This document shows positions 40,909-49,096 of a DNA stretch of 63,780 nt, in pieces (the stretch's first letter is position 1; every line of letters begins with the position of its first letter). The DNA is from DAOUKH01 sp034421515. GTDB lineage: Bacteria; Chloroflexota; Dehalococcoidia; SHYB01. The stretch lies in contig DAOUKH010000031.1 of assembly GCA_034421515.1 (NCBI GenBank), forward strand, positions 1 to 63,780, read 5' to 3'. The position numbers and the translations under genes are program-made. The notes under the pieces were generated by a model. That model did no database searches, was not told where the DNA came from, and worked only from the letters and a program-made list of their open reading frames with translations.

Positions 40909-41700
40909 CTAGAGGCCGAGCAGCCGGTCGAGGCCGAAGACGAAGCCCTTGCCCTCGGCGGCGCGGCGCACGGCCCGCGCGATGCCGGGGACGTAGCAGT
41001 CGCGATTGATGGTGTCGTGGCGGATGCTCAACGTCTGGCCCGCGATGCCGAAGATCACTTCCTGGTGCGCCATCGCCCCGGGCAGCCGGAGACTGTGGAT
41101 GGTGACCCCGCCGGACTGCCCCGCCCGGGTGTCCGCCACCGTCTCCCGCTCGGGAACGTTCCGCTCGAAGTCGCCGCCGCGGGCATCGCGCAACATGCGG
41201 GCGGTCGTGGCCGCGGTGCCCGACGGGGCATCGATCTTCGTCTCGTGGTGCATCTCCATGATCTCGGCGTGGTCGAAATGCGGCGCGGCCTGCTGCGCGA
41301 GGTGCATCATCAACACGGCGCCGATGGCGAAGTTGGGGGCCACGACGCCGCCCACCCCGTTGCGCTCGGCAGCGAGCTCCAGCACGGCGACCGTGTCGTC
41401 GGAGAGGCCCGTGGTGCCGACGACGAAGTTCATGCCGCGCGATGCCGCGGTTATGACCGCAGCGAGCGTGGCGTCGGCACGGGAAAAGTCGACGAGCACC
41501 GAGGCCGAGACATCGTCGGGAAGCTGGTCAATCGAGGCAAACAGAGGTACGTCGATGCCGTCGTTGACGAAGCGGTCTTCCTCGGCGGCGGCGTCGACCG
41601 CGGCGGCGACGACGATATCGGGCTCGCGCTGAAGGCCTGCGGAAACCGCCTGTCCCATCTTCCCCAGCGCGCCATGCATCAGAACGCGAATCTCAGCCAA
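40909..41700 (-). CDS. dapB: 4-hydroxy-tetrahydrodipicolinate reductase
   Basis: 263 residues. NAD(P)H-dependent reductase that follows DapA in the pathway. The cofactor loop reads H-G-A-L-G-K-M-G-Q-A (9-18), and the active-site E-M-H-H-E-T-K-I-D-A-P-S-G-T-A carries the catalytic His-His and Lys. The start is TTG at 41700 with GGAGG six bases upstream. First gene of the lysine cluster, behind a TATAAT. Confidence 0.95.
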   Translation of the reverse strand: MAEIRVLMHGALGKMGQAVSAGLQREPDIVVAAAVDAAAEEDRFVNDGIDVPLFASIDQLPDDVSASVLVDFSRADATLAAVITAASRGMNFVVGTTGLSDDTVAVLELAAERNGVGGVVAPNFAIGAVLMMHLAQQAAPHFDHAEIMEMHHETKIDAPSGTAATTARMLRDARGGDFERNVPERETVADTRAGQSGGVTIHSLRLPGAMAHQEVIFGIAGQTLSIRHDTINRDCYVPGIARAVRRAAEGKGFVFGLDRLLGL

Positions 41701-41725
41701 CGCAAGCCTCCGGCAGCGAACTCAC

Positions 41726-41731
41726 ATTATA
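41726..41731 (-). promoter_or_regulatory. -10 element of the dapB-asd operon
   Basis: Consensus TATAAT on the minus strand 25 bases before the dapB TTG start; no -35 recognised. Confidence 0.45.
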
Positions 41732-41769
41732 CGCCCGTGCGGCACCAAGCCCGCCGGGGAGACAAGAGG

Positions 41770-41793
41770 AAGGGGCGCTCTGGAGCGCCCCTT
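41770..41793 (-). terminator. Hairpin downstream of pnp
   Basis: Near-perfect palindrome AAGGGGCGCTC/GAGCGCCCCTT with almost no loop, 27 bases after the pnp stop. It is followed by CCTCTTG rather than a T-run, so termination efficiency is uncertain. Confidence 0.65.
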
Positions 41794-41820
41794 CTACCCG
41801 TTCAACGTCGGTTGGCGGGA

Positions 41821-44139
41821 CTAGCGCCGCTGCGGCCGAGGGCCCCGATCGCGATCACGGGGGCCACGGTCACGGTCGCCGCCGCGGTCGCGCATGGGAG
41901 GGCGCGGGCCGCGGCCGTTGCCGCCGCCGCGCGGGGGGCCGCCGGAGCGGTTGCCGTAGGGCCGGGGGCCTCGATCGCGGTCGCGGGGGCCGCGGTCCCT
42001 GTCACGGTCGCGGTCTCCGCCGCTGGCGCCGTCGCGGACGCGGGCGCCGCCCGCCTCGAGGCCTTCGAGCACCGCCCGGCGCGAGAGGTTGATGCGGCCC
42101 ATGCGGTCGATCTCGATCACCATCACGGTGACCTCGTCGCCGATGTTGACCACGTCCTCGACGGAGTTGACGCGGTTCTCGGCAAGCTCGCTGATGTGGA
42201 CCATCCCGTCCTTGCCGGGCAGTATCTCGACGAAGGCGCCGAAGTTCATCGTGCGCACGACCTTGCCGGTGTAGACCTCGCCGACCTCGACCTCCTTGGT
42301 CAGGCCCTCGATCATCTCGATGGCCTTCTTCGCGCCGTCCGAGGAGCTTGAGCCGATGATGACGGTGCCGTCGTCCTCGATGTCGACGCTGGCGCCGGTC
42401 TGGTCTTGGATCGAGCGGATCATCTTGCCGCCCGGGCCGATGACGACGCCGATCTTCTCGGGGTCGATCTTGATGCGGATCATGCGCGGAGCGTACTGGC
42501 TGAGCTCCGGCCTCGCCTCGGTAATAGCCTCGGCCATCTTGGCGAGGATGTGCATGCGGCCCGCATTGGCCTGTTCAAGGGCCTGCGCGATGACGGGGAA
42601 GGTGATGCCGGTGGACTTCAAGTCCATCTGCAGAGCGGTGATGCCGTCCTTGGTGCCGGCGACCTTGAAGTCCATGTCGCCGAGGGCGTCTTCCCAGCCC
42701 AGGATGTCGGTGAGGACGGCGAACTTGTCGGGGGTGTCGCCGATGACGAGGCCCATCGCCACGCCGGCGACGGGCTTCTTGATGGGCACGCCCGCATCCA
42801 TGAGCGAGAGGGTGCTGCCGCAGACGCTCGCCATCGAGGTGCTGCCGTTGGAGCTCAGCACCTCGGAGACGACGCGCAGGGCGTAGGGGAACTCGTCTTC
42901 GTCGGGCACCATGGGGAGGAGCGCACGTTCGGCGAGCGCGCCGTGGCCGATCTCGCGGCGGCCGGAGCTTCCGATGCGCTTGGCCTCGCCGGTCGAGTAC
43001 GGCGGCATGTTGTACTGATGCATGTACCGCTTGGTGTCCTCGATGCCGATGGTGTCGAGGCGCTGTTTGAGGCTCAGCGAGCCGAGGGTGGTGATAGTGA
43101 GGGCCTGCGTCTCGCCGCGGGTGAAGAGGCCGCTGCCGTGGGTTCGGGGCAGTACGCCGACCTCGCAGGTGATCGGGCGGATCTCGTCCGTACCGCGGCC
43201 GTCGAGGCGGACGCCCCGGCTGAGGACGCTCTCGCGCACTTGGCTCTTCAGATGGGTCTCGAACTGCTTGCCCACCTCGGCGGGGTCGTAGCGGTCGGCG
43301 AGCTCGCCGACTACCCGCTTCTTGACCTCGGCCACGGCGGCGTCGCGCTCGGCCTTGCGGCCCGGCTTGTAGAGGACGTCGTCCAGCGCCGAACCGGCGG
43401 CGCCGGCGACGGCGTCGGCCAGCTCCTCGGGAGCGGGCTCGGGGAGGGTCACGGCGAACTTGGGCTTCGCGGCGGCCTGCATCAGCTCTTCCTGGAGCTC
43501 GATGGTCTCCGCGTTCACGATCTGGGCCATCTTCATGCCCTGGAGCACGATCTCCTCGGAGACCTCGTTGGCGCCGGCTTCGACCATCACCACGGCCTCA
43601 CGGGTGCCCGCGACCATCAGGTCGAGGTCGCTTTCCTGCTGCTCCTGGAAGGTGGGATTGGCCACCAGCTTGCCGCCGATGAAGCCGATGCGCGTCGCCG
43701 AGACGGGACCGCCGAAGGGAATGTCGGAGATGGAGAGAGCGGCGGATGCACCGATGATGGCGAGATGCTGCGGGTCATGCTCTTGGTCGGCGGAGAGGGT
43801 GGTGATGATGACCTGCAAGTCGGAGCGCATCCCCTTGGGAAAGAGGGGGCGGAGCGGCCGGTCGGTGAGCCGCATGGTGAGGATGGCCTCTTGGGTGGGC
43901 CGGCCTTCGCGCCGGAAGAAGCTCCCGGGAATGCGACCGACGGCGTAGAGCCGCTCCTCGAAATCGATGGTGAGGGGGAAGAAGTCGATCCCCTCCCTGG
44001 GAGGCCCGGCGACCGCGGTCACCAGCAACATCGTGTCGCCTTGGCGCACCACTACGGAGCCGTTGGCCTGGCCGGCGAGCTTTCCCGTTTCGAGAATCAG
44101 GGGGCGGCCGGCGATCTCTTGTTCAACTCTGTGAGGCAT
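41821..44139 (-). CDS. pnp: Polyribonucleotide nucleotidyltransferase with long Arg/Gly/Asp tail
   Basis: 772 residues. Phosphorolytic 3'-5' exoribonuclease: two RNase PH domains (about 10-230 and 310-545, with R-D-x-G-type loops such as V-R-L-D-G-R-G-T-D-E and G-S-G-L-F-T-R-G-E), a KH domain (about 555-615, I-G-V-V-I-G-P-G-G-K) and an S1 domain (about 620-690, G-K-V-V-R-T-M-N-F-G-A-F-V-E). Residues about 700-772 are a low-complexity tail of repeated D-R-D-R-G-P-R units and R-G-G-like stretches, probably RNA- or protein-binding. It follows rpsO, the classic arrangement. Confidence 0.96.
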   Translation of the reverse strand: MPHRVEQEIAGRPLILETGKLAGQANGSVVVRQGDTMLLVTAVAGPPREGIDFFPLTIDFEERLYAVGRIPGSFFRREGRPTQEAILTMRLTDRPLRPLFPKGMRSDLQVIITTLSADQEHDPQHLAIIGASAALSISDIPFGGPVSATRIGFIGGKLVANPTFQEQQESDLDLMVAGTREAVVMVEAGANEVSEEIVLQGMKMAQIVNAETIELQEELMQAAAKPKFAVTLPEPAPEELADAVAGAAGSALDDVLYKPGRKAERDAAVAEVKKRVVGELADRYDPAEVGKQFETHLKSQVRESVLSRGVRLDGRGTDEIRPITCEVGVLPRTHGSGLFTRGETQALTITTLGSLSLKQRLDTIGIEDTKRYMHQYNMPPYSTGEAKRIGSSGRREIGHGALAERALLPMVPDEDEFPYALRVVSEVLSSNGSTSMASVCGSTLSLMDAGVPIKKPVAGVAMGLVIGDTPDKFAVLTDILGWEDALGDMDFKVAGTKDGITALQMDLKSTGITFPVIAQALEQANAGRMHILAKMAEAITEARPELSQYAPRMIRIKIDPEKIGVVIGPGGKMIRSIQDQTGASVDIEDDGTVIIGSSSSDGAKKAIEMIEGLTKEVEVGEVYTGKVVRTMNFGAFVEILPGKDGMVHISELAENRVNSVEDVVNIGDEVTVMVIEIDRMGRINLSRRAVLEGLEAGGARVRDGASGGDRDRDRDRGPRDRDRGPRPYGNRSGGPPRGGGNGRGPRPPMRDRGGDRDRGPRDRDRGPRPQRR

Positions 44140-44180
44140 GCGAAAACATTCCTTCCTGAGGGGAGGGGCGAATCAGGTGA

Positions 44181-44213
44181 AAAGAAGAAGACCCCGCAAT
44201 CGGAGCGAGGTCT
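44181..44213 (-). terminator. Terminator/attenuator between rpsO and pnp
   Basis: On the minus strand AGACCTCGC pairs with GCGGGGTCT (one G-U), loop of seven bases, then TTCTTCTTTT. It begins at the rpsO stop codon, so only part of the transcripts should continue into pnp. Confidence 0.75.
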
Positions 44214-44475
44214 ATCTCCGGAGACCGAGCCGCTGAATGAGCGTCCGGTACCGCCCTACGTCCTCTTTGTGGACGTAGCGGAGCAGCCGACGGCGGCGCC
44301 CAACCATCTTGAATAGGCCGCGCCGTGAATGGTGGTCCTGGCGATGCTGGCGCAAGTGATCGGTGATGTCGTTGATCCGCTGCGTCAGAATCGCGACTTG
44401 CACTTCCGCCGAGCCCGTGTCGCCGTCATGGCGCTGGTACTCTTTGAGGACCTCTTCTTTCTTCCCTTTGTCCAA
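44212..44475 (-). CDS. rpsO: 30S ribosomal protein S15
   Basis: 87 residues, normal for S15, with K-E-Y-Q-R-H-D-G-D-T-G-S-A-E-V-Q-V-A near 11-28 and H-S-R-R-G-L-F-K-M-V-G-R-R-R-R-L-L near 49-65. The start is a TTG at 44475; the only alternative frame upstream is closed by TAG. GGGAG lies close (three bases), with an AAGG further up. It binds 16S rRNA early in small-subunit assembly and may autoregulate its own message. Confidence 0.95.
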   Translation of the reverse strand: MDKGKKEEVLKEYQRHDGDTGSAEVQVAILTQRINDITDHLRQHRQDHHSRRGLFKMVGRRRRLLRYVHKEDVGRYRTLIQRLGLRR

Positions 44476-44523
44476 CTACTCCCGCACCTTGCGTACTAGT
44501 TTCAGACTTTTTTCTTCGCCGGA

Positions 44524-44532
44524 ATTATACCA
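44524..44532 (-). promoter_or_regulatory. Extended -10 promoter of rpsO
   Basis: Minus strand TGGTATAAT: consensus TATAAT preceded by TGN, 48 bases before the rpsO start. Confidence 0.6.
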
Positions 44533-44577
44533 CAAGCGACGGGCCGGGCCGGGCAAGCGCGCCGCCTCGAAGAGAAG

Positions 44578-44621
44578 GTTAACGCTGTTTTAGACGGACG
44601 TTAACACTCTGTTAACACGGC
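44578..44621 (+). promoter_or_regulatory. Pho box: four 11-base direct repeats upstream of pstC
   Basis: Units GTTAACGCTGT, TTTAGACGGAC, GTTAACACTCT and GTTAACACGGC follow each other with an exact 11-base period; units 1, 3 and 4 share GTTAAC and unit 2 is degenerate. PhoB/PhoP-family regulators bind direct repeats of this period, with TTAAC-like cores in cyanobacteria and Gram-positives. The site ends 42 bases before the proposed pstC start. Confidence 0.75.
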
Positions 44622-44663
44622 GCTTCTACCGTACGCGGAGCTTCGGCTCGCGGAGGTCACGCG

Positions 44664-45611
44664 CTGGCTACGGATTCCACCCCTATCGGCGAGGCATTCC
44701 GGTCGTCACACGCGGCGCAGTGGAAGCGGTCGAAGCGGACGTGGGAAGAGGCGGTCATCCCCAAGATTCTTCTGGGGATGGGGCTGATATCGGTCCTCAC
44801 CACCATCGGCATCGTCGTCTCGCTGCTGACCGAGGCGATCAGCTTCTTCCGCGAGGTCCCGCTCGCCGACTTCCTCTTCGACACCCGTTGGACGCCCCGG
44901 TTCATCCCTCAAGCGTTCGGCATCTGGCCCCTGATCACCGGCACGCTGATGGTCTCGGCAATCGCGGCGGCGTTCGCCCTGCCCGTGGGCCTGCTGACGG
45001 CGATCTTCCTGGCCGAGTACGCCCCCGAACGGCTGCGCCGGACGATCAAGCCGGTCCTCGAAGTGCTGGCCGGTGTTCCGACGGTGGTGTACGGCTTCTT
45101 CGCCCTCACCTTCGTCACACCGGAGATCGTCCGGTTCTTGTTCTCGGACGCGAACATTTTCAACGCGCTCTCGGCCGGGCTCGTGGTGGGGGTGATGATC
45201 ATCCCCATGGTGGCCTCGATCAGCGAGGACGCGATGGTCTCCGTGCCGCAGGCATTGCGGAACGGGGCCTACGCGCTGGGCGCCACCAAGTTCGAGACGG
45301 CCGTCCGCGTGGTGGTGCCCGCCGCCCTCTCCGGCATCATCGCCGCATTCATCCTGGCCATCTCGCGGGCCGTCGGCGAGACGATGATCGTGACCCTCGC
45401 CGCGGGCGCCACGCCCAACGTGACGGCGACGCCGCTCGACAGCGTCCAGACGATGACCGCCTACATGGTGCAGACAAGTATGGGAGAAGCGCCGCACGGC
45501 ACGATTGAGTTCAAGACGCTCTTCGCCGTCGGCCTCGTGCTCTTCGTCATCACGCTGGGAATGAACATCTTCGGCCACTTCATCGTGCGGCGGTTCAGGG
45601 AGAGCTACTAG
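44664..45611 (+). CDS. pstC: Phosphate ABC transporter permease PstC
   Basis: 315 residues if started at the CTG at 44664, seven bases after GGAGG; this gives a normal cytoplasmic N-terminus (A-T-D-S-T-P-I-G-E-A-F-R-S-S) and a length near E. coli PstC. The first in-frame ATG (44778) falls at the edge of membrane helix 1 and would give only 277 residues. No ATG, GTG or TTG lies between. The permease loop A-L-G-A-T-K-F-E-T and I-S-R-A-V-G-E-T-M-I-V are typical. It forms the pore with PstA. No pstS gene is adjacent. Confidence 0.93.
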   Translation: MATDSTPIGEAFRSSHAAQWKRSKRTWEEAVIPKILLGMGLISVLTTIGIVVSLLTEAISFFREVPLADFLFDTRWTPRFIPQAFGIWPLITGTLMVSAIAAAFALPVGLLTAIFLAEYAPERLRRTIKPVLEVLAGVPTVVYGFFALTFVTPEIVRFLFSDANIFNALSAGLVVGVMIIPMVASISEDAMVSVPQALRNGAYALGATKFETAVRVVVPAALSGIIAAFILAISRAVGETMIVTLAAGATPNVTATPLDSVQTMTAYMVQTSMGEAPHGTIEFKTLFAVGLVLFVITLGMNIFGHFIVRRFRESY

Positions 45612-46525
45612 TGGCGTTCAGCACGATCGGCGCGACCGCCGGCATGGGGGCCAACCTCTCGTCGAGGAAGCTCCAGGGTCGGCTCTTCCTAACGCTGGCG
45701 ATCATCGCCACCGGCATCGGGATCGTGGTGCTGGCGACCCTGCTGATCGACGTCTCCACCGACGGCTTCCCGCGCCTGAGCTGGGACTTCATCACCAGCT
45801 ATCCTTCGCGGTTCGCCGAGCGGGCGGGCATTCTTTCCGCCCTCATGGGTACCGTGTGGGTGATGGCCTTCACCGCCCTCTTTTCCTTCCCACTGGGCGT
45901 GGGGACGGCGCTCTATCTCGAGCACTACGCCCCTAAAAACCGGTTCACCGACATTGTCCAGACCAACATCGCCAACCTCGCGGGCGTCCCCTCGATCGTC
46001 TACGGCATCCTGGGGCTCACCGTCTTCGTGCGGTGGTTCGCCCTCGACCGCAGCGTGCTCGCGGGCGCCCTGACGATGACCCTGCTCATTCTGCCGATCA
46101 CCATCATCGCCTCGCGGGAGGCGATCCGGGCGGTGCCCAACTCGCTGGTCACCGCGGCCTACGGACTTGGGGCCACGAAGTGGCAGGTGGTGCAGACGAC
46201 CATTCTCCCCTACGCCTTCCCCGGCATCCTGACGGGCACGATTCTCTCGATGTCGCGGGCCATCGGCGAGACGGCGCCGCTCCTCATCATGGGGGCGCTG
46301 ACCTTCATCGCCTTCGTCCCGGGCAGCGACGGCTTTTGGCATGGGCCGCTCGACCCGTTCACCGTGCTCCCGATTCAGATCTTCAACTGGGCTTCGCGTC
46401 CGCAGACCGCGTTCTTGGAGACCGCGGCGGCAGGCATCGTGGTGCTCCTCATCGTCCTGCTGGCGATGAACTCGCTGGCGATCTTCCTCAGGAACAAGTA
46501 CCAGAAACGCGTGCAGGACGCATAG
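45611..46525 (+). CDS. pstA: Phosphate ABC transporter permease PstA
   Basis: 304 residues from a GTG that shares one base with the pstC stop (TAGTG). Six predicted helices, the coupling loop A-Y-G-L-G-A-T-K-W-Q-V near 180 and S-M-S-R-A-I-G-E-T-A-P near 215 mark it as PstA. It partners PstC in the high-affinity phosphate importer. Confidence 0.95.
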   Translation: MAFSTIGATAGMGANLSSRKLQGRLFLTLAIIATGIGIVVLATLLIDVSTDGFPRLSWDFITSYPSRFAERAGILSALMGTVWVMAFTALFSFPLGVGTALYLEHYAPKNRFTDIVQTNIANLAGVPSIVYGILGLTVFVRWFALDRSVLAGALTMTLLILPITIIASREAIRAVPNSLVTAAYGLGATKWQVVQTTILPYAFPGILTGTILSMSRAIGETAPLLIMGALTFIAFVPGSDGFWHGPLDPFTVLPIQIFNWASRPQTAFLETAAAGIVVLLIVLLAMNSLAIFLRNKYQKRVQDA

Positions 46526-46552
46526 CGCAAGCGGACTCCGGCAGGGGGTAGA

Positions 46553-47434
46553 ATGACGACACAAGAAAAGACGCCGGCGGCGCCAGCGGTCGGCGTGAAT
46601 GGGCCGGTCTCCATCAGCTTGCCAACCGACATCCGCGAAGAGACGAGCGAGCAGACCTCGGAAGAGGAGCTCATCGCGCTCGAAACGAAGTCGCTGGATA
46701 TGTATTACGGCGACCATAAGGCGCTGGAAGACATCAACATGCGGCTCGCGGCAAAGAAGATCATCGCGATCATCGGGCCGTCAGGCTGCGGCAAGAGCAC
46801 CCTGCTCCGAGTATTCAACCGGATGAACGAGCTGATCCCCGGCGCGCGCATCGAAGGACAGGTGCTCTTCAACGGTCAGGACCTCTACGACCCATCGGTG
46901 GACGCCACCGAGGTGCGGTTCCGCGTCGGGATGGTCTTCCAGAAGCCGAACCCCTTCCCCAAGTCGATCTACGACAACGTCGCCTTCGGGGCGCGGATCA
47001 ACGGCTACAAGGGCGACATGGACGAGTTGGTCGAGCGTTCGCTCATCGGCGCCGGCCTCTGGGAAGAAGTGAAGGACCGGCTGAAGACGAACGCGCAGGA
47101 CCTCTCGGGCGGGCAGCAACAGCGCCTCTGCATCGCGCGGGCCATCGCCGTCGAGCCCGAGGTCATCCTGATGGACGAGCCCTGCTCGGCCCTCGACCCG
47201 GCCGCCACGCTGAAGATCGAGGACCTGATGCAGGAGATCGTCTCCGACTACACGATCCTCATCGTGACGCACAACATGCAGCAGGCGGCGCGGGTGTCGG
47301 ACTACTCGGCGTTCATGTCTACGGAGGGCGGCGGAAAGCCCGGAAAGCTGATAGAGTTCGGGCCCAAGGACGAGATCTTCACCAACCCCAAGGACCAGCG
47401 GACGCAGGACTACATCACGGGGCGGTTCGGATGA
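46553..47434 (+). CDS. pstB: Phosphate ABC transporter ATP-binding protein PstB
   Basis: 293 residues, about 35 longer than usual because of a Glu/Ser/Pro-rich N-terminal extension (1-38) before the ATPase begins. Walker A G-P-S-G-C-G-K-S-T, signature L-S-G-G-Q-Q-Q-R, Walker B V-I-L-M-D-E-P and H-loop T-H-N-M-Q-Q-A are all intact. The phosphate-specific M-V-F-Q-K-P-N-P-F-P-K-S-I-Y is present. It ends overlapping phoU by four bases. Confidence 0.96.
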   Translation: MTTQEKTPAAPAVGVNGPVSISLPTDIREETSEQTSEEELIALETKSLDMYYGDHKALEDINMRLAAKKIIAIIGPSGCGKSTLLRVFNRMNELIPGARIEGQVLFNGQDLYDPSVDATEVRFRVGMVFQKPNPFPKSIYDNVAFGARINGYKGDMDELVERSLIGAGLWEEVKDRLKTNAQDLSGGQQQRLCIARAIAVEPEVILMDEPCSALDPAATLKIEDLMQEIVSDYTILIVTHNMQQAARVSDYSAFMSTEGGGKPGKLIEFGPKDEIFTNPKDQRTQDYITGRFG

Positions 47435-48114
47435 CGATCGAGCAACCGAAAACGAGAGTCGGCTTCGAGCACGATCTCCAGGATCTCCAGGACAATCTGC
47501 TCGCCCTCGGCAGCATGGTCGAGAAGGCCGTGGTCAAGTCCCTCGAGGCTCTGAAGCAGCAGGACATCGGGCTGGCCCGCCGCGTGGTGCAAGAGGACAA
47601 CCTGATCAACGAGCAGCGCTTCGCCATCGAGGAGAAGTGCATCCACCTGCTGGCGACGCAGCAGCCGATGGCCATTGACCTGCGGACGATTGTCGCCGTC
47701 CTCCAGATGGCGGTCGACCTCGAACGCATGGGCGACCACGCCGAGGGCATCGGGCGCATCACGATCCTCATCGGCGACCAGCCGCTCATCAAGCCGCTGG
47801 TGGACATCCCGCGCATGGCGACCCTCGCGCTCGACATGCTACGCCGGTCGCTCGACGCCTTCCTGGAACGCGACATCGAGAAGGCGAAGCAGGTCTGCCT
47901 CGACGACGACGAGGTGGACGACCTGCACGACCAGGTCTACAACGAGCTGCTGACCTACATGCTCCGCGACCCGCGCAACATCACGCAGGCGACTTACCTG
48001 ACGTGGGTCGCGCACAACCTCGAACGCATCGCCGACCGCTGCACCAACATCTGCGAGCAGGTCGTGTTCGTGGAGACGGGCCGGCGGGAGCAGCTCGGCG
48101 CGAGCAAGTACTAG
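47431..48114 (+). CDS. phoU: Phosphate transport regulator PhoU
   Basis: 227 residues, two three-helix PhoU repeats (about 10-110 and 115-215). The metal-cluster motifs E/D-x-x-x-D appear as D-L-E-R-M-G-D-H-A-E-G near 94 and N-L-E-R-I-A-D-R-C-T-N near 196. PhoU links Pst transport to the PhoR-PhoB system and dampens the Pho response. ATGA overlap with pstB. Confidence 0.95.
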   Translation: MTIEQPKTRVGFEHDLQDLQDNLLALGSMVEKAVVKSLEALKQQDIGLARRVVQEDNLINEQRFAIEEKCIHLLATQQPMAIDLRTIVAVLQMAVDLERMGDHAEGIGRITILIGDQPLIKPLVDIPRMATLALDMLRRSLDAFLERDIEKAKQVCLDDDEVDDLHDQVYNELLTYMLRDPRNITQATYLTWVAHNLERIADRCTNICEQVVFVETGRREQLGASKY

Positions 48115-48129
48115 CGCTGGGCGGGCGGT

Positions 48130-48684
48130 TCAGGAAACGGTCTGCAGCTCGATGTGCTGACCGAGAGTCAGCAGCCCCGTGGCCGCGAGGTCGGTCTTCA
48201 CGAACGCTTGAATCAGGACGTCCGTATCGTCGGGGCCCGCGTTCGGCCTGCCGGGCGTGAAGACGCCGGAGACCTCGATGCGGCCGGAGAGCGCGCCCCC
48301 GCCCAGGAGCCTGAGGCGTTCGATGGTCGCCTGCCACGCCGCCGGTGTGGGGTAGCGGATGCCGAAGTGGGGCGCGAGCTGGGGCCGCTCGGCGAGCAGT
48401 GCCCGGTAGGAGGACTCGGCGGCGGCAAGCTCGCCGGCTCCGGCGGCCCGGCGGAGCGCCTGCTCGAACCGCCACTGCTCGGGGGTGACCTCGGAGGCGT
48501 AGAGGACGTTGTTCCGGAGGTCGGAGCTTTCGCCGTCGATCTTGGCAGCGAGCCAGGCGCCGCCGTTGTCGACCACGCGACAGCCGAGGGTCTCGAAGAG
48601 CTGCGCGGCGAGGGCGCGCTCGCCGGGAGCGTAGACGAGCTCGACGTGGTTCAGGAGCCGCCCTTGGGCGTCGAGAATGTCCAC
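48130..48684 (-). CDS. Conserved protein, possibly VOC/glyoxalase-like
   Basis: 184 residues from a GTG start. The opening N-H-V-E-L-V-Y-A-P-G-E-R-A-L-A-A-Q-L-F resembles the first strand and helix of vicinal-oxygen-chelate domains, with His13 and Glu15 in the metal position, but the second half does not show clear matching ligands except H-I-E-L near the C-terminus. Function unknown. It lies nine bases after the AsnC-like gene and converges on phoU. Confidence 0.6.
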   Translation of the reverse strand: MDILDAQGRLLNHVELVYAPGERALAAQLFETLGCRVVDNGGAWLAAKIDGESSDLRNNVLYASEVTPEQWRFEQALRRAAGAGELAAAESSYRALLAERPQLAPHFGIRYPTPAAWQATIERLRLLGGGALSGRIEVSGVFTPGRPNAGPDDTDVLIQAFVKTDLAATGLLTLGQHIELQTVS

Positions 48685-48693
48685 GGCGGCGTC

Positions 48694-48933
48694 CTAGGCC
48701 CAGTCCGTCATGTCGACGGGAAGGCAGGTCACGGTGCGGGCGACGCCGGGGGTGGAGTGGACGCCACTGGTCACGACCTGGACGCCCTGGTAGCTGTCCG
48801 TCTCGACAACGGCGATGATGTCGTAGGGGCCCGTGATGAGGTGGACTTCCGAGACGCTGTCGATCTTCTTGAGCGCCACGGCGACGGGCCGGGCCTTGCC
48901 GATAACGGCCTCGATCAGGACGTAGGAGCGCAT
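48694..48933 (-). CDS. Stand-alone Lrp/AsnC ligand-binding (RAM) domain protein
   Basis: 79 residues: M-R-S-Y-V-L-I-E-A followed by V-S-E-V-H-L-I-T-G-P-Y-D-I-I-A-V-V-E-T-D, the core of the AsnC_trans_reg domain, with no helix-turn-helix. Such single-domain proteins oligomerise and bind small ligands such as amino acids, and can modulate full-length Lrp regulators. It is followed by the VOC-like gene, probably in one transcript. Confidence 0.85.
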   Translation of the reverse strand: MRSYVLIEAVIGKARPVAVALKKIDSVSEVHLITGPYDIIAVVETDSYQGVQVVTSGVHSTPGVARTVTCLPVDMTDWA

Positions 48934-48998
48934 GGGGGCCTCCGGCCGGTCGGAGTCTCCTCATTCTACTTGCCAATCGCTAGCGCCGCCATGCCGCG

Positions 48999-49027
48999 TT
49001 GACAGGGGAAGGCGGCGCTCCTACACT
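48999..49027 (+). promoter_or_regulatory. Promoter of the NIPSNAP-like gene pair
   Basis: TTGACA at 48999-49004, 17-base spacer, TACACT at 49022-49027, about 70 bases before the ATG. Confidence 0.6.
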
Positions 49028-49096
49028 CGCCGCGTTCCAAATCTGTTGCGCGGCGCGGCTTGCCTCCGGCAGACGAAGACCGCCGCGGGAGACGGC

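Noticed and set aside
42406..44316. 636-codon plus-strand open frame
   Set aside because: Antisense to pnp and rpsO, both unambiguous.
48130..48684. Firm assignment as a glyoxalase
   Set aside because: Only the first strand and helix look VOC-like; a full set of metal ligands is not visible.
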